Part shown: positions 1-7,082 of the stretch, piece by piece
How the letters are laid out: the number at the start of each line of letters is the position of its first letter
Position numbering within the stretch: the stretch's first letter is position 1
Origin: Clostridia bacterium
Lineage (GTDB): Bacteria; Bacillota; Clostridia; Oscillospirales; CAG-272
NCBI GenBank assembly: GCA_900753295.1
Contig: CAADYQ010000149.1
Location: 1 to 18,135, forward strand
DNA: 18,135 nt
Direction: 5' to 3'
Translations under genes and position numbers: made by a program
Notes under the pieces: generated by a model
What the model saw: only the letters and a program-made list of their open reading frames with translations
What the model was told of the DNA's origin: nothing
The model's database searches: none

Positions 1-132
1 GAGGGAAAGAGATCATTCAAGATCACACGTGCAAAGCCGGACGGCAAGAGCTACGCACGTGATATTGCCGAAAAATACGGACTTTCGTTTGATTCCATAA
101 GGAAAAAGATCGAAGACCGACATACAAAATAA
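1..132 (+). CDS. C-terminal end of an unassigned protein (possibly MutS-related)
   Basis: Only the last 43 codons are in the window, ending at TAA 130-132, so the gene begins upstream. The visible tail is basic and contains a stretch reading SYARDIAEKYGLSFDSI. This resembles the C-terminal end of MutS-family ATPase domains, where a 'SYA.DIA...GL' helix follows the last strand. The match is short and from memory, so the assignment is tentative. An alternative is any protein with a small C-terminal helix-turn-helix-like tail. The gene runs in the same direction as the Lrp-type regulator that starts 13 bases downstream, so the two may be co-transcribed. Confidence 0.4.
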   Translation, partial: EGKRSFKITRAKPDGKSYARDIAEKYGLSFDSIRKKIEDRHTK

Positions 133-145
133 AGAGGAAAAACAA

Positions 146-622
146 ATGGATAAACTTTTATCATTGCTTGAAAACGATGCAAAGCTCACTGCCGAGCAGT
201 TGGCTGTAATGCTTGACAAGGAGACCGGAGATATAAAAAAAGCTATTGACAAATACGAGCGCGAGGGCATCATTCTCGGCTATCAGGCGCTTATCGACTG
301 GGATAAGACCGACCGTGAATATGTAACAGCGTTCATAGAGGTAAAGATAACTCCTCAGCGTGACCTTGGCTTTGACAAGGCGGCCGAAAAGATATACAGC
401 TATCCCGAGGTAAAGAGCGTTTATCTCATGTCCGGCGGTTTTGACCTTGCTCTTATTATCGAGGGCAAGACCATGCGCGAGGTGGCTTTCTTTGTGGCGC
501 AGAAGCTGGCGCCAATCGAATATGTGACCTCCACGGCAACGCACTTTGTGCTTAAAAAGTACAAGGATAAGGGTGTGGTCTACGGTCAGCCGGAAATCGA
601 CGAGAGAGGAAACTGCAACTGA
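146..622 (+). CDS. Lrp/AsnC family transcriptional regulator
   Basis: This 158-residue protein has the two-part plan of Lrp/AsnC regulators. Residues 1-50 form a winged helix-turn-helix DNA-binding domain, with the typical 'DNDAKLTAEQLA'-like opening helix and 'YEREGIILGYQALI' wing. Residues 60-140 form the RAM (ligand-binding and oligomerisation) domain, visible as FIEVKI, the VYLMSGGFDLAL strand-turn and a closing TATHFVLKKYK strand. Family members sense amino acids and usually control transport or metabolism of the same compound. The start is supported by AGAGG at 133-137. The stop overlaps the ATG of the next gene (TGATG at 620-624), so regulator and aminotransferase are translationally coupled. 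A regulator coupled to an aminotransferase suggests local control by an amino acid, but the ligand cannot be read from the sequence. Confidence 0.93.
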   Translation: MDKLLSLLENDAKLTAEQLAVMLDKETGDIKKAIDKYEREGIILGYQALIDWDKTDREYVTAFIEVKITPQRDLGFDKAAEKIYSYPEVKSVYLMSGGFDLALIIEGKTMREVAFFVAQKLAPIEYVTSTATHFVLKKYKDKGVVYGQPEIDERGNCN

Positions 623-1794
623 TGTTTGATTACGACAGGTTACTCTCGCCGACGGTGACGTCGCTGAAAAAATCCGGCATACGTAAGTTTTTTGACCTCC
701 TTGAGGAGATGGACGATGTTGTGTCCCTCACGGTCGGTCAGCCTGATTTTGTTACACCGTGGCATATCCGCGAGGCAGGCATCGAAAGCCTTGAGCGCGG
801 AAAAACTTATTATACCTCAAATGCGGGCACGCTTGATCTGCGCCGCGAGATATCTGCGTATCTTTCGCGCCGTTTCGGTCTTGTATATGACCCCAAAAAA
901 GAGATCATCGTCACAATAGGCGGCAGTGAAGCGATAGATATGACTATACGCACGCTGGTAACGCCGGGGGACGAGGTGATAATTCCCGAGCCGTGCTTTG
1001 TCTGCTACGAGCCGCTTGTGAGAATGGCAGGCGGCGTGCCGGTCATCGTTGATACGTCGGCTGAGGATAAATTCAAGCTCACGCCGGAAAAGCTCGCGGC
1101 GGCTATCACGCCAAGGACAAAGCTGCTTGTGCTGGCGTACCCCAACAATCCCACCGGCGCGGTCATGACGCGTGAGGACCTTGAGGGCATCGCCGAGGTC
1201 CTGCGCCCGACGAATATCGCAATACTTTCGGATGAGATATACGCCGAGCTCACATTCGGCTTCAGACATACCTCTATCGCATCGCTTCCCGGAATGCGCG
1301 AGCGCACCATACTTGCCTCCGGATTTTCAAAGGCGTATGCAATGACAGGCTGGCGCCTCGGCTATGTTTGTGCGCCGCCTCAGATATCTGATCAGATACT
1401 CAAGCTCCACCAGTATGCGATAATGTGCGCGCCTACCACGAGCCAGCTTGCCGCAATAGAGGCGATGAAGAACGGGGATGCGGACATTGAATACATGGCA
1501 GAGCAGTATAACTTCCGCCGCCGCTACATTTACCGCGGACTTGCGGATATCGGCATCGATTCGTTCGAGCCGGAGGGAGCGTTCTATATATATCCAGAGA
1601 TCGGAAAGTTCGGACTCTCAAGCGACGAGTTCTGCAACCGTCTGCTTTATGAATATCACTGCGCGATAGTCCCCGGTACCGCATTCGGCGCATCCGGAGA
1701 GGGATTTGCCAGAATATCTTACGCATACTCGGTAAAACACATCGACGCAGCGCTGGAAAGACTTGAAGCATTTACCAAGACACTTAAAAAATAA
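622..1794 (+). CDS. Class I PLP-dependent aminotransferase (aspartate/aromatic aminotransferase-like)
   Basis: A 390-residue fold-type I aminotransferase of normal length. Visible landmarks are the N-terminal SLTVGQPDF segment, the substrate/cofactor loop TYYTSNAGTLDLR near residues 62-74, the NNPTG motif at 175-179, SDEIY at 203-207 holding the pyridine-ring aspartate (D204), and the Schiff-base lysine K237 within SGFSKAYAMTGWRLGY, with R245 in the same conserved block. The C-terminal substrate-carboxylate arginine lies in the GFARISYA segment. The enzyme should transfer amino groups between an amino acid and a 2-oxo acid in the cytoplasm. Close relatives are variously named AspC, AlaT, PatA or aromatic aminotransferase, and the donor cannot be fixed here. 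It is coupled to the upstream Lrp/AsnC regulator and sits 17 bases before a carboxyltransferase gene. Confidence 0.95.
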   Translation: MFDYDRLLSPTVTSLKKSGIRKFFDLLEEMDDVVSLTVGQPDFVTPWHIREAGIESLERGKTYYTSNAGTLDLRREISAYLSRRFGLVYDPKKEIIVTIGGSEAIDMTIRTLVTPGDEVIIPEPCFVCYEPLVRMAGGVPVIVDTSAEDKFKLTPEKLAAAITPRTKLLVLAYPNNPTGAVMTREDLEGIAEVLRPTNIAILSDEIYAELTFGFRHTSIASLPGMRERTILASGFSKAYAMTGWRLGYVCAPPQISDQILKLHQYAIMCAPTTSQLAAIEAMKNGDADIEYMAEQYNFRRRYIYRGLADIGIDSFEPEGAFYIYPEIGKFGLSSDEFCNRLLYEYHCAIVPGTAFGASGEGFARISYAYSVKHIDAALERLEAFTKTLKK

Positions 1795-1811
1795 TTTTTC
1801 CGGAGCATACA

Positions 1812-3305
1812 ATGGAAAACACCAGTCAGAGCGAACGTAAAAAGAGCGTGCTCGGCGCAATTGCGGCGAGCAAGCTGAGCGAGATGCTCAAAAATATAGA
1901 TATAAGCTCGATCAAGGAGACGACCGGTGGGTATAATGCGCGTGCGCGTATACTTGCGCTCTTTGACATGGGAACGTTTGCCGAGACAGGTGCGTACATC
2001 GTCAGGCGCGAGCCGGGCGAGGACCCGTCCGAGATGTTCTCGGGCGTGATAACGGGATACGGCGCTGTGAACGGGCGACTCGTCTATGCTTTCGTTCAGG
2101 ACAGCGCGCGTATGCGCGGCGCGTTCGACAGTACGTCTGCCGGTAAAATAGCAGAGCTTATACGTCTTGCCGCGCGCAACGGCGCTCCGGTCGTCGGCAT
2201 ATTTGACTCCTGCGGCGCGTCCATCTACGAGGGCGCAAGAGTTCTTGCCGCCTACGGGGAGGTAATGAGGCAGATAAATGCCGTAAAGGGAACGATCCCT
2301 CTTATCGCCCTCATTCCCGGAGTCTGCGGTGGCGGGATGGCGGCGTTCGCATCAACATTTGATTTTATTCTCACAGTGAGCGGACAAAGCGATTTTTACG
2401 TTTCGCCGCCGTTCATCAGCGGCGAGGCGCCGTCGGACGGTACTTCGGTGGCTGATATCGCCGTTGCCGACGAGGACGAGCTGTATCCGCGCACACGCGA
2501 ATTGCTCTCATATTTGCCCTCAAACTGCAACGAGGGTGCAAGAATGTCGGATGCTCCGGTCTTTGACCGTGACATCCCGACCGAATATCTTGCTCCGAAG
2601 GAATACGACGCGCGAAAGATCGTTGCATGCCTTTCGGACGGTGACAGATTTATTTCACTTGGCTCCGGCTCGGTCCCCGAGCTTGTCTCGGGACTGGCAT
2701 ACGTCGGAGGCATAGCCTGCGGTGTTCTTGCCAACGATCCGCACGAACATAGCGGAATGATGACCGCACGCGCGTGCCGACGCGCGGCAAGACTCGTAAG
2801 GTTTTGCGACAGCTTCGGTCTGCCACTTATCGCGCTTGCCAATACTGCGGGCGCATGCCCGGACGAGGCGGATTCTGCCGGATACGCCGAGGCTGTTGCA
2901 GGGCTTTATACGGCGCTCACGATCTCGGAAAATGCCAAGATAAGCGTTGTCACGGGGGGCGCATACGGCATGGGCTTTACGCTCATGGCGTCAAAATCGG
3001 TCGGAGCCGACATTGCTTTTGCTCTGCCCGACTCCTGTATAAGTCCAATGTCCCCCGAGGCGTCCGTGGCGTTTGCATGGAACGACCGCATATGCGACAA
3101 TGATGTGACCGTGACGCGGGAGCAGCTTGAGGCAGAATGGCGCGAAAGACTTGCATCTCCGTGCGATGCGGCGCTCTGCGGTCAGATCGATGATATAATC
3201 CCCGCAGATGAGCTGCGTCTGCGCGTCGTTTCTGCGGTGCGGATGCTGGCGGCAAAGTCGCGCAGCGTTCCGACTCCGCGCCGCGAAGGACGGAGGCAGA
3301 AATGA
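1812..3305 (+). CDS. Carboxyltransferase subunit (acyl-CoA carboxylase/decarboxylase alpha, MmdA-like, divergent)
   Basis: A 497-residue protein built from two crotonase-like halves, as in the carboxyltransferase subunits of methylmalonyl-CoA, propionyl-CoA and glutaconyl-CoA enzymes. The N-half shows ARARILALFDMGTF, the VITGYGAVNGRLVYAF strand, a GAPVVGIFDSCGASIYEG segment and GVCGGGMAAF. The C-half shows GIACGVLAN, the LPLIALANTAGACP strand and GGAYGMGFTLMASKSVGAD. Several loops that bind acyl-CoA or biotin differ from the canonical family: the usual GGSLG is RGAFD, GGARIQEG is CGASIYEG, and the C-half GFLPG motif is GACPD. GGAG at 1801-1804 supports the start. The stop overlaps the next ATG (ATGA, 3302-3305). 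Divergent carboxyltransferases like this are known in gut Clostridia, where they head decarboxylase-like clusters. Substrate unknown. Confidence 0.85.
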   Translation: MENTSQSERKKSVLGAIAASKLSEMLKNIDISSIKETTGGYNARARILALFDMGTFAETGAYIVRREPGEDPSEMFSGVITGYGAVNGRLVYAFVQDSARMRGAFDSTSAGKIAELIRLAARNGAPVVGIFDSCGASIYEGARVLAAYGEVMRQINAVKGTIPLIALIPGVCGGGMAAFASTFDFILTVSGQSDFYVSPPFISGEAPSDGTSVADIAVADEDELYPRTRELLSYLPSNCNEGARMSDAPVFDRDIPTEYLAPKEYDARKIVACLSDGDRFISLGSGSVPELVSGLAYVGGIACGVLANDPHEHSGMMTARACRRAARLVRFCDSFGLPLIALANTAGACPDEADSAGYAEAVAGLYTALTISENAKISVVTGGAYGMGFTLMASKSVGADIAFALPDSCISPMSPEASVAFAWNDRICDNDVTVTREQLEAEWRERLASPCDAALCGQIDDIIPADELRLRVVSAVRMLAAKSRSVPTPRREGRRQK

Positions 3306-3646
3306 AGTGGACGATATGGGCAGTAGCGGCGGCTCTTGCGGTTGCCGTGGTGCTTGCCGTAGTCCTTACGGTGTTACATAAAAGAAAAAAGAAGCGCGAG
3401 CGTATAGCCGCCGAAAAAGCCGCCGAGGAAGCACGCGCGGCGGAAGCGGCGGAGGAGTTGAGGCTTGCGCAGATCGCGGCGGAGGAGGCGGCAAAAAAGG
3501 CTAAAGCCGAGGAACTTGCCGCGCTGATAACCGCCGCTGTTGCGGCGGCGCTTGCCGCCGAGGCGGAGGAAAAGAAAAAAGCTCCGCCAAAATTCCGCGT
3601 CGTTGCATTTGAGCGGGTGGGCGGCGCTCATCCGTGGGATCGCTGA
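3302..3646 (+). CDS. OadG-like small membrane subunit
   Basis: A 114-residue protein with one N-terminal transmembrane helix (about residues 4-26, rich in Ala, Val and Leu). A basic KRKKKRER stop-transfer patch and a long Ala/Glu/Lys-rich stretch (about 35-85) follow, probably a charged helix or linker. The C-terminal ending runs EELAALITAAVAAAL and then FRVVAFERVGGAHPWDR. This order (membrane helix, variable linker, 'ELVAVITAAIAA' block, 'F.V.SF.R.....W..R' tail) is that of the gamma/delta subunits (OadG/MmdD) of Na+-translocating decarboxylases, which tether the carboxyltransferase to the membrane. The linker is highly repetitive, so similarity there means little. The gene overlaps the carboxyltransferase by four bases and has GGAGG at 3292-3296. 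Confidence 0.75.
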   Translation: MKWTIWAVAAALAVAVVLAVVLTVLHKRKKKRERIAAEKAAEEARAAEAAEELRLAQIAAEEAAKKAKAEELAALITAAVAAALAAEAEEKKKAPPKFRVVAFERVGGAHPWDR

Positions 3647-3667
3647 ATTGCTTACCGGAGGTTTATA

Positions 3668-3832
3668 ATGAAGAGAAAATTCAAAATCAAGATCGGTGAC
3701 AATGAATATATTGCCGAGGTCGAGGAATTGACCGACGAGACCGTCGGCGGTGAAGATAAGAAAAAGAGCCCGCCGGTAGCCGTCGAAGACGGCGGCAGAG
3801 AGCCGGATAAAAAGACAGACGGCGAACAGTAA
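3668..3832 (+). CDS. Short biotin-carrier-like protein lacking the biotinyl domain
   Basis: A 54-residue frame with a strong ribosome binding site (GGAGG, 3657-3661) and a coupled stop (TAATG, 3830-3834). The N-terminal 21 residues, MKRKFKIKIGDNEYIAEVEE plus L, match the opening beta-hairpin of decarboxylase biotin carriers (typical form MKKFKVTVNGK.Y.VEVEE). An acidic, Lys/Pro-containing tail follows that resembles the usual flexible linker. In biotin carriers the linker leads to a domain of about 70 residues with an EAMKM-type biotinylation site; here the protein simply ends. No frameshifted biotinyl domain is visible in the other frames, because the next gene starts at once. It may be a structural remnant, an adaptor, or a decayed carrier. 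That it is translated is well supported; its function is not. Confidence 0.7.
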   Translation: MKRKFKIKIGDNEYIAEVEELTDETVGGEDKKKSPPVAVEDGGREPDKKTDGEQ

Positions 3833-5064
3833 TGGAAAGCGAAAAAAACTGCCTGCGCGTCAGCGGCCTGATCGACTGCCGCACTCTGCATGCAATACCC
3901 GAGGGCGAGCTTGCGGAGCTTCTCAAAGCCGTTGACCGCGCGGGATTCGGTTCGCTTGAGCTGTGGGGAGCCGATGATTTTTCGGACGGACTTGATGTTT
4001 ACCGTACCGATCCGTGGGAACGGCTCAGAACCATTCGTGACGGCATCAGCAGAACATCGCTGAGACTTACTCTGGCGGGGCAATGTCTTCTCGGACAGGC
4101 GCCGTACGCCGATGATGTTGCGGAGTATTTTGTGGCGCGTTCGGTCGAAAACGGCATAGATACGTTAAGGGTATACGATGCTCTGAACGATCCGCGTAAT
4201 ATCGAAACGGTTGCATCCGCCGCCAAAAAGCGCGGCGCACGGTTTGAGGGGGCAATGGTGTATGCCGTAAGTCCCGCACACAGCAACGGTTTTTTTGCCG
4301 GCTATGCCGCATTGCTTGAAAAGATGGGAGCGGATTCGGTCTGTGTGATCGACCCCGAACAGGCGCTCACTCCGGATGAAACTTCAAAGCTGGTCGCCGC
4401 GGTGAAGGGAAGTTGCAGTCTACCGATCTCGGTAGAGGTCCACACTGTCGGGTGTGCCAGCGCGGCGGCAACGGCGGGCGCCGATGAAATATGCGTGCGC
4501 ATATCGTGCGAGACTTCGGGAAATTTCACGGATATCACAAGCGCGGTCCCCACGGCGCTTTCCGCGCGTATGCTCGGCAAAGCGCTTGAATATCTGCCGT
4601 CGGATGTTGCCGAAAGCGGAGCCACTGACGAGCGCATGAAAGCCGCCGTCGAACGTGTGCGTGCCGATGCAGGATATCCGCCCATGGCGTCGCCTGTTGA
4701 CGGCATTGTCTATGCTCAGGCGGCAGTCGGAGCATACGGCGATGTGTACGGTGAGCTGTTGCCGGAATTCAAAGCGCTTGTACGCGGAATGTACGGAAGA
4801 ACACCGATGCCGCCGTCACCGGAGCTTGTGGCGCTCACCGGCAAAAATGCACCAATAATGCTCACGCGTCCCGCCGATATGCTTTCGCCGGAGCTTGAAT
4901 CGCTGCGCGCGGAAGCGGCACAGTACCTTGAACAGGCGGAGGATATCCTCACGTATGCCATGTCACCCTCCGGCGCCATCGGCTTTTTTGAGTACCGTAA
5001 GGCGCGCGAATACGGTATAGATGCCGTGCATTCTGACCCGAAACTCGGAGTACACGTGATATAA
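3832..5064 (+). CDS. OadA/PycB-like carboxyltransferase homologue with lost active site (probable pseudoenzyme)
   Basis: A 410-residue protein that follows the pyruvate/oxaloacetate carboxyltransferase family through much of its length: AGFGSLELWGADDF (37-50), DPWERLRTIRDGI (60-72), LRVYDALNDPRN (112-123), a SPAH segment (147-150), and the C-terminal block GYPPMASP, ALVRGMYGR, RPADMLSPELESLR and DILTYAM. Family catalytic positions are missing. The N-terminal RDAHQS metal-ligand motif aligns to SGLIDC (11-16), the substrate Arg of LLRGQN is Ala82, the carbamylated Lys of the KDMAGLL motif is Ile173, and the metal-binding HxH is E202-V-H204. About 50 residues, including the usual GGM-containing segment before GYPP, are also gone, and there is no C-terminal biotinyl domain. 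The frame is intact and coupled to the biotin-carrier stub. Family membership is fairly sure; decarboxylase activity by the normal mechanism is unlikely. Confidence 0.8.
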   Translation: MESEKNCLRVSGLIDCRTLHAIPEGELAELLKAVDRAGFGSLELWGADDFSDGLDVYRTDPWERLRTIRDGISRTSLRLTLAGQCLLGQAPYADDVAEYFVARSVENGIDTLRVYDALNDPRNIETVASAAKKRGARFEGAMVYAVSPAHSNGFFAGYAALLEKMGADSVCVIDPEQALTPDETSKLVAAVKGSCSLPISVEVHTVGCASAAATAGADEICVRISCETSGNFTDITSAVPTALSARMLGKALEYLPSDVAESGATDERMKAAVERVRADAGYPPMASPVDGIVYAQAAVGAYGDVYGELLPEFKALVRGMYGRTPMPPSPELVALTGKNAPIMLTRPADMLSPELESLRAEAAQYLEQAEDILTYAMSPSGAIGFFEYRKAREYGIDAVHSDPKLGVHVI

Positions 5065-5100
5065 CGCTAACGGAATAGCTATATAAAATCGATCTGCACA

Positions 5101-5151
5101 AACAGCGGTGCCGGAAAACTCAAAATGAGTTTTCCGGCGCCGCTGTTTTTC
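5101..5151 (+). terminator. Strong intrinsic terminator of the carboxyltransferase cluster
   Basis: The left arm 5101-5122 and right arm 5126-5147 pair over 22 positions, with a single G-U wobble and a three-base AAA loop. The run of T at the end of the right arm (5145-5149) gives a typical rho-independent terminator for rightward transcription. It lies between convergent genes. The hairpin would also form in the leftward deoC transcript, but the U-tract on that side is poor. Confidence 0.93.
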
Positions 5152-5196
5152 GGTAAAGCGCGCGGACATAAAGACCGTCACGCCTGACCGTGTGGC

Positions 5197-5859
5197 TTAT
5201 TTGCTTTCTTCTTCTTTTTTGATCAGCTTCACAAGCGCGCTCGTGCCGAGACGAGTCGCGCCAAGGGAGATGAAGTCCTCTGCATCGGCAAATGAGCGTA
5301 TACCGCCCGCCGCTTTTATCTTGAGTCCCTCCGGGATATTGGCTGCAAACAAGGCAATATCTTCGCGCGTTGCGCCTCCGGTCGAAAATCCGGTGGACGT
5401 TTTAATGTAATCAGCACCCGCTGCGCCTACGATCTTGCACATGCGCTTCTTTTCGTCATCCGTAAGCAGGCAGGTTTCGATTATTACCTTGAGAATATGC
5501 CCGCCGCAGGCGGCCTTTACTGCGCGTATTTCGTCCTCAACGGCATCAAAGCGTCCATCCTTCAGCCAACCGAGATTTATCACCATATCTATCTCGTTCG
5601 CCCCGTTTTTTATTGCATCGGCAGCTTCAAAGCACTTTGCCGCTGTTGTGTCGTAGCCGAGCGGAAAGCCGATGACAGTGCATATGTTGAGCTTGCCTTC
5701 CGTATATTTGTGCGCGAAGCCGACGTACGAGGCGGGAATGCAAACCGACGCGGTGTGATATTTAAGACCGTCGTCGCATATGGTCTTTATCTGTTCCTCT
5801 GTTGCGGTGGGCGCAAGCAGAGTGTGATCCGCATATTTCAGAATTTCATATTTATCCAT
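5197..5859 (-). CDS. deoC: Deoxyribose-phosphate aldolase
   Basis: A 220-residue class I aldolase that cleaves 2-deoxy-D-ribose 5-phosphate to glyceraldehyde 3-phosphate and acetaldehyde in deoxynucleoside breakdown. Landmarks from the second ATG are the opening YADHTLLAPTAT (9-20), CTVIGFPLG (60-68), the proton-relay aspartate D91 in EIDMVINLG, KVIIETCLL (124-132), the Schiff-base lysine K153 in YIKTSTGF, and the second active-site lysine K182 in KIKAAGGIR. Two ATGs lie side by side at 5862 and 5859; GAGAGG at 5867-5872 is 7 bases from the second, which I prefer. A longer frame to 5922 would run into its own promoter. No other deo genes are adjacent, so it seems to be a single-gene unit, convergent with the upstream cluster. 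Confidence 0.97.
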   Translation of the reverse strand: MDKYEILKYADHTLLAPTATEEQIKTICDDGLKYHTASVCIPASYVGFAHKYTEGKLNICTVIGFPLGYDTTAAKCFEAADAIKNGANEIDMVINLGWLKDGRFDAVEDEIRAVKAACGGHILKVIIETCLLTDDEKKRMCKIVGAAGADYIKTSTGFSTGGATREDIALFAANIPEGLKIKAAGGIRSFADAEDFISLGATRLGTSALVKLIKKEEESK

Positions 5860-5893
5860 CATAAAACCTCTCTTCACAGTGTTGTGTATATAT

Positions 5894-5922
5894 ATGATAG
5901 CACAACGCACAAAAAATATCAA
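5894..5922 (-). promoter_or_regulatory. Sigma-A-type promoter for deoC
   Basis: On the minus strand this reads TTGATA (5922-5917), a 17-base spacer, then TATCAT (5899-5894). It lies about 30 bases upstream of the deoC ribosome binding site. Spacing is ideal and both boxes are near consensus. No clear operator was seen. Confidence 0.72.
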
Positions 5923-5940
5923 GATAAAATCAAAAAAGTA

Positions 5941-5969
5941 TTGAAAAAACCCTACTCTTCTGATATAAT
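5941..5969 (+). promoter_or_regulatory. Sigma-A-type promoter for the PHP gene
   Basis: TTGAAA at 5941-5946, a 17-base spacer and a perfect TATAAT at 5964-5969. It points at the PHP-family gene and is back-to-back with the deoC promoter; only 18 bases separate the two -35 boxes. The predicted leader is roughly 35 bases. Confidence 0.85.
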
Positions 5970-6011
5970 TATGCGTAGTTCAATCCAAGTAACGAAAGGT
6001 ACGGATCAGAT

Positions 6012-6968
6012 ATGAAAGTAAAAAACGATATACATAACCATACCCTTTGGTCATCGTGCTGTCATGACCCCGAGGCGACCATAGACGCATATGCCCGTCG
6101 CGCCAAGGAGCTGGGACACACTGTCTTCGGCGTCTCCAACCACCTTTGGGACGAAAAGGTCCCCGGCGCAAGCCCGTGGTACCATAAACAGATGATAAAT
6201 TACGGTCTTGAGGGCGCACGCGCCGAAATGCCGTCGCTTCCAGGCATAAGACTCATGATCGGCACCGAGACCGAATATTGCGGTATGTCCGACACTCTCG
6301 GAATGCTCGCCGAGACCGCAAAGCGCTTTGATTATGTGCTTGTTCCGCACACTCACCTGCATATGAAGAATTTTGTCATTCCCGAAATGGATGACATAAA
6401 GGCAAAGCGTGATGAGCTTACCGCAAAGCTTACGGCTTCAATGCCCGAGCTGGGAGCTGACCGCGCACAAAAGATGGTGAACTCCATTCCGCATGCGGAG
6501 ATCGAAAATCTCATAGGTGAGCGTAAGGTCGATGTTGTCGGCTATCACGCTGATTTTATGTACCACAGCTTTATCGGACTCATGAACAATAAGGAATTTC
6601 AAAAGCTCGCCGCCACCGTTCCGACGATAATAGCACACACATTCTCACCTTGCGGATTTTCTATCGAAATGCAGAAGACACTGATCGAGGCAGTACCGGA
6701 TGAAAGATATCTTGAATGCTTCGGTATTGCCGCCGGAATGGGAGTCGGTATTGAGGTCAATACAGGCGCATTCAAAATGCCCGGAAACGACTTTGCCGAT
6801 GAAGCGATGATCCGCGTTATGAAGCTTGCCAAAGCCGCCGGATGTAAATTCACATTCGGTACGGATACGCATTCTCTTGCCGGACTTGACAATATCCGCA
6901 TGGCAGACCGTATTTCCGAGCTTTGCGATATAAATGAAGATGACCTTATGGATTTCATAAGGGGCTGA
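6012..6968 (+). CDS. PHP-domain metal-dependent phosphoesterase (histidinol-phosphatase-like)
   Basis: A 318-residue protein with the metal-binding motifs of the PHP superfamily: DIHNHT (6-11, ligands H8 and H10), H44, GTETEY (84-89), VPHTHLHM (111-118, H113 and H115), GYHADFMYH (177-185), AHT (208-210) and GTDTH (283-287, D285 and H287). These should hold a two- or three-metal phosphoesterase centre. Family members include HisK-type histidinol phosphatases, polymerase-associated PHP domains and nucleotide or sugar phosphatases. No histidine biosynthesis genes are nearby, so histidinol phosphate is only one possibility. The start follows a weak AAAGG near 5995-5999, about 12 bases before ATG. 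It appears monocistronic, with its own promoter and terminator. Confidence 0.88.
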   Translation: MKVKNDIHNHTLWSSCCHDPEATIDAYARRAKELGHTVFGVSNHLWDEKVPGASPWYHKQMINYGLEGARAEMPSLPGIRLMIGTETEYCGMSDTLGMLAETAKRFDYVLVPHTHLHMKNFVIPEMDDIKAKRDELTAKLTASMPELGADRAQKMVNSIPHAEIENLIGERKVDVVGYHADFMYHSFIGLMNNKEFQKLAATVPTIIAHTFSPCGFSIEMQKTLIEAVPDERYLECFGIAAGMGVGIEVNTGAFKMPGNDFADEAMIRVMKLAKAAGCKFTFGTDTHSLAGLDNIRMADRISELCDINEDDLMDFIRG

Positions 6969-6992
6969 TATATAATAACGGAACAACGGACT

Positions 6993-7015
6993 CGGCGGCT
7001 GGTCGCCGCCGTTTT
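6993..7015 (+). terminator. Short GC-rich intrinsic terminator after the PHP gene
   Basis: CGGCGGC (6993-6999) pairs with GCCGCCG (7005-7011) around a five-base loop and is followed by TTTT. It lies 25 bases after the PHP stop. The T-run is short, so it may share the work with the stronger hairpin at 7043-7082. Confidence 0.6.
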
Positions 7016-7042
7016 CCGTCCGCGCTTTTTCTGTTCTTATAT

Positions 7043-7082
7043 AAAATCGGGGCTGTCGCATAAATGCGACAGCCCCGATTTT
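7043..7082. terminator. Perfect bidirectional terminator between convergent genes
   Basis: A perfect 19-base-pair palindrome with a two-base centre (AA) and A/T runs at both ends, so it can end transcription in both directions. It closes the leftward operon (its last base is part of the spoIID-like stop codon, 7082-7084) and backs up the PHP terminator. Confidence 0.9.

Noticed and set aside
3302..3646. Ala/Glu/Lys-rich stretch as a tandem DNA repeat
   Set aside because: The low-complexity protein is written with mixed codons and there is no regular DNA repeat unit.
5497..6015. A 172-codon plus-strand frame across deoC and the divergent promoters
   Set aside because: It runs antisense to deoC and through both promoters, which is not compatible with a real gene.
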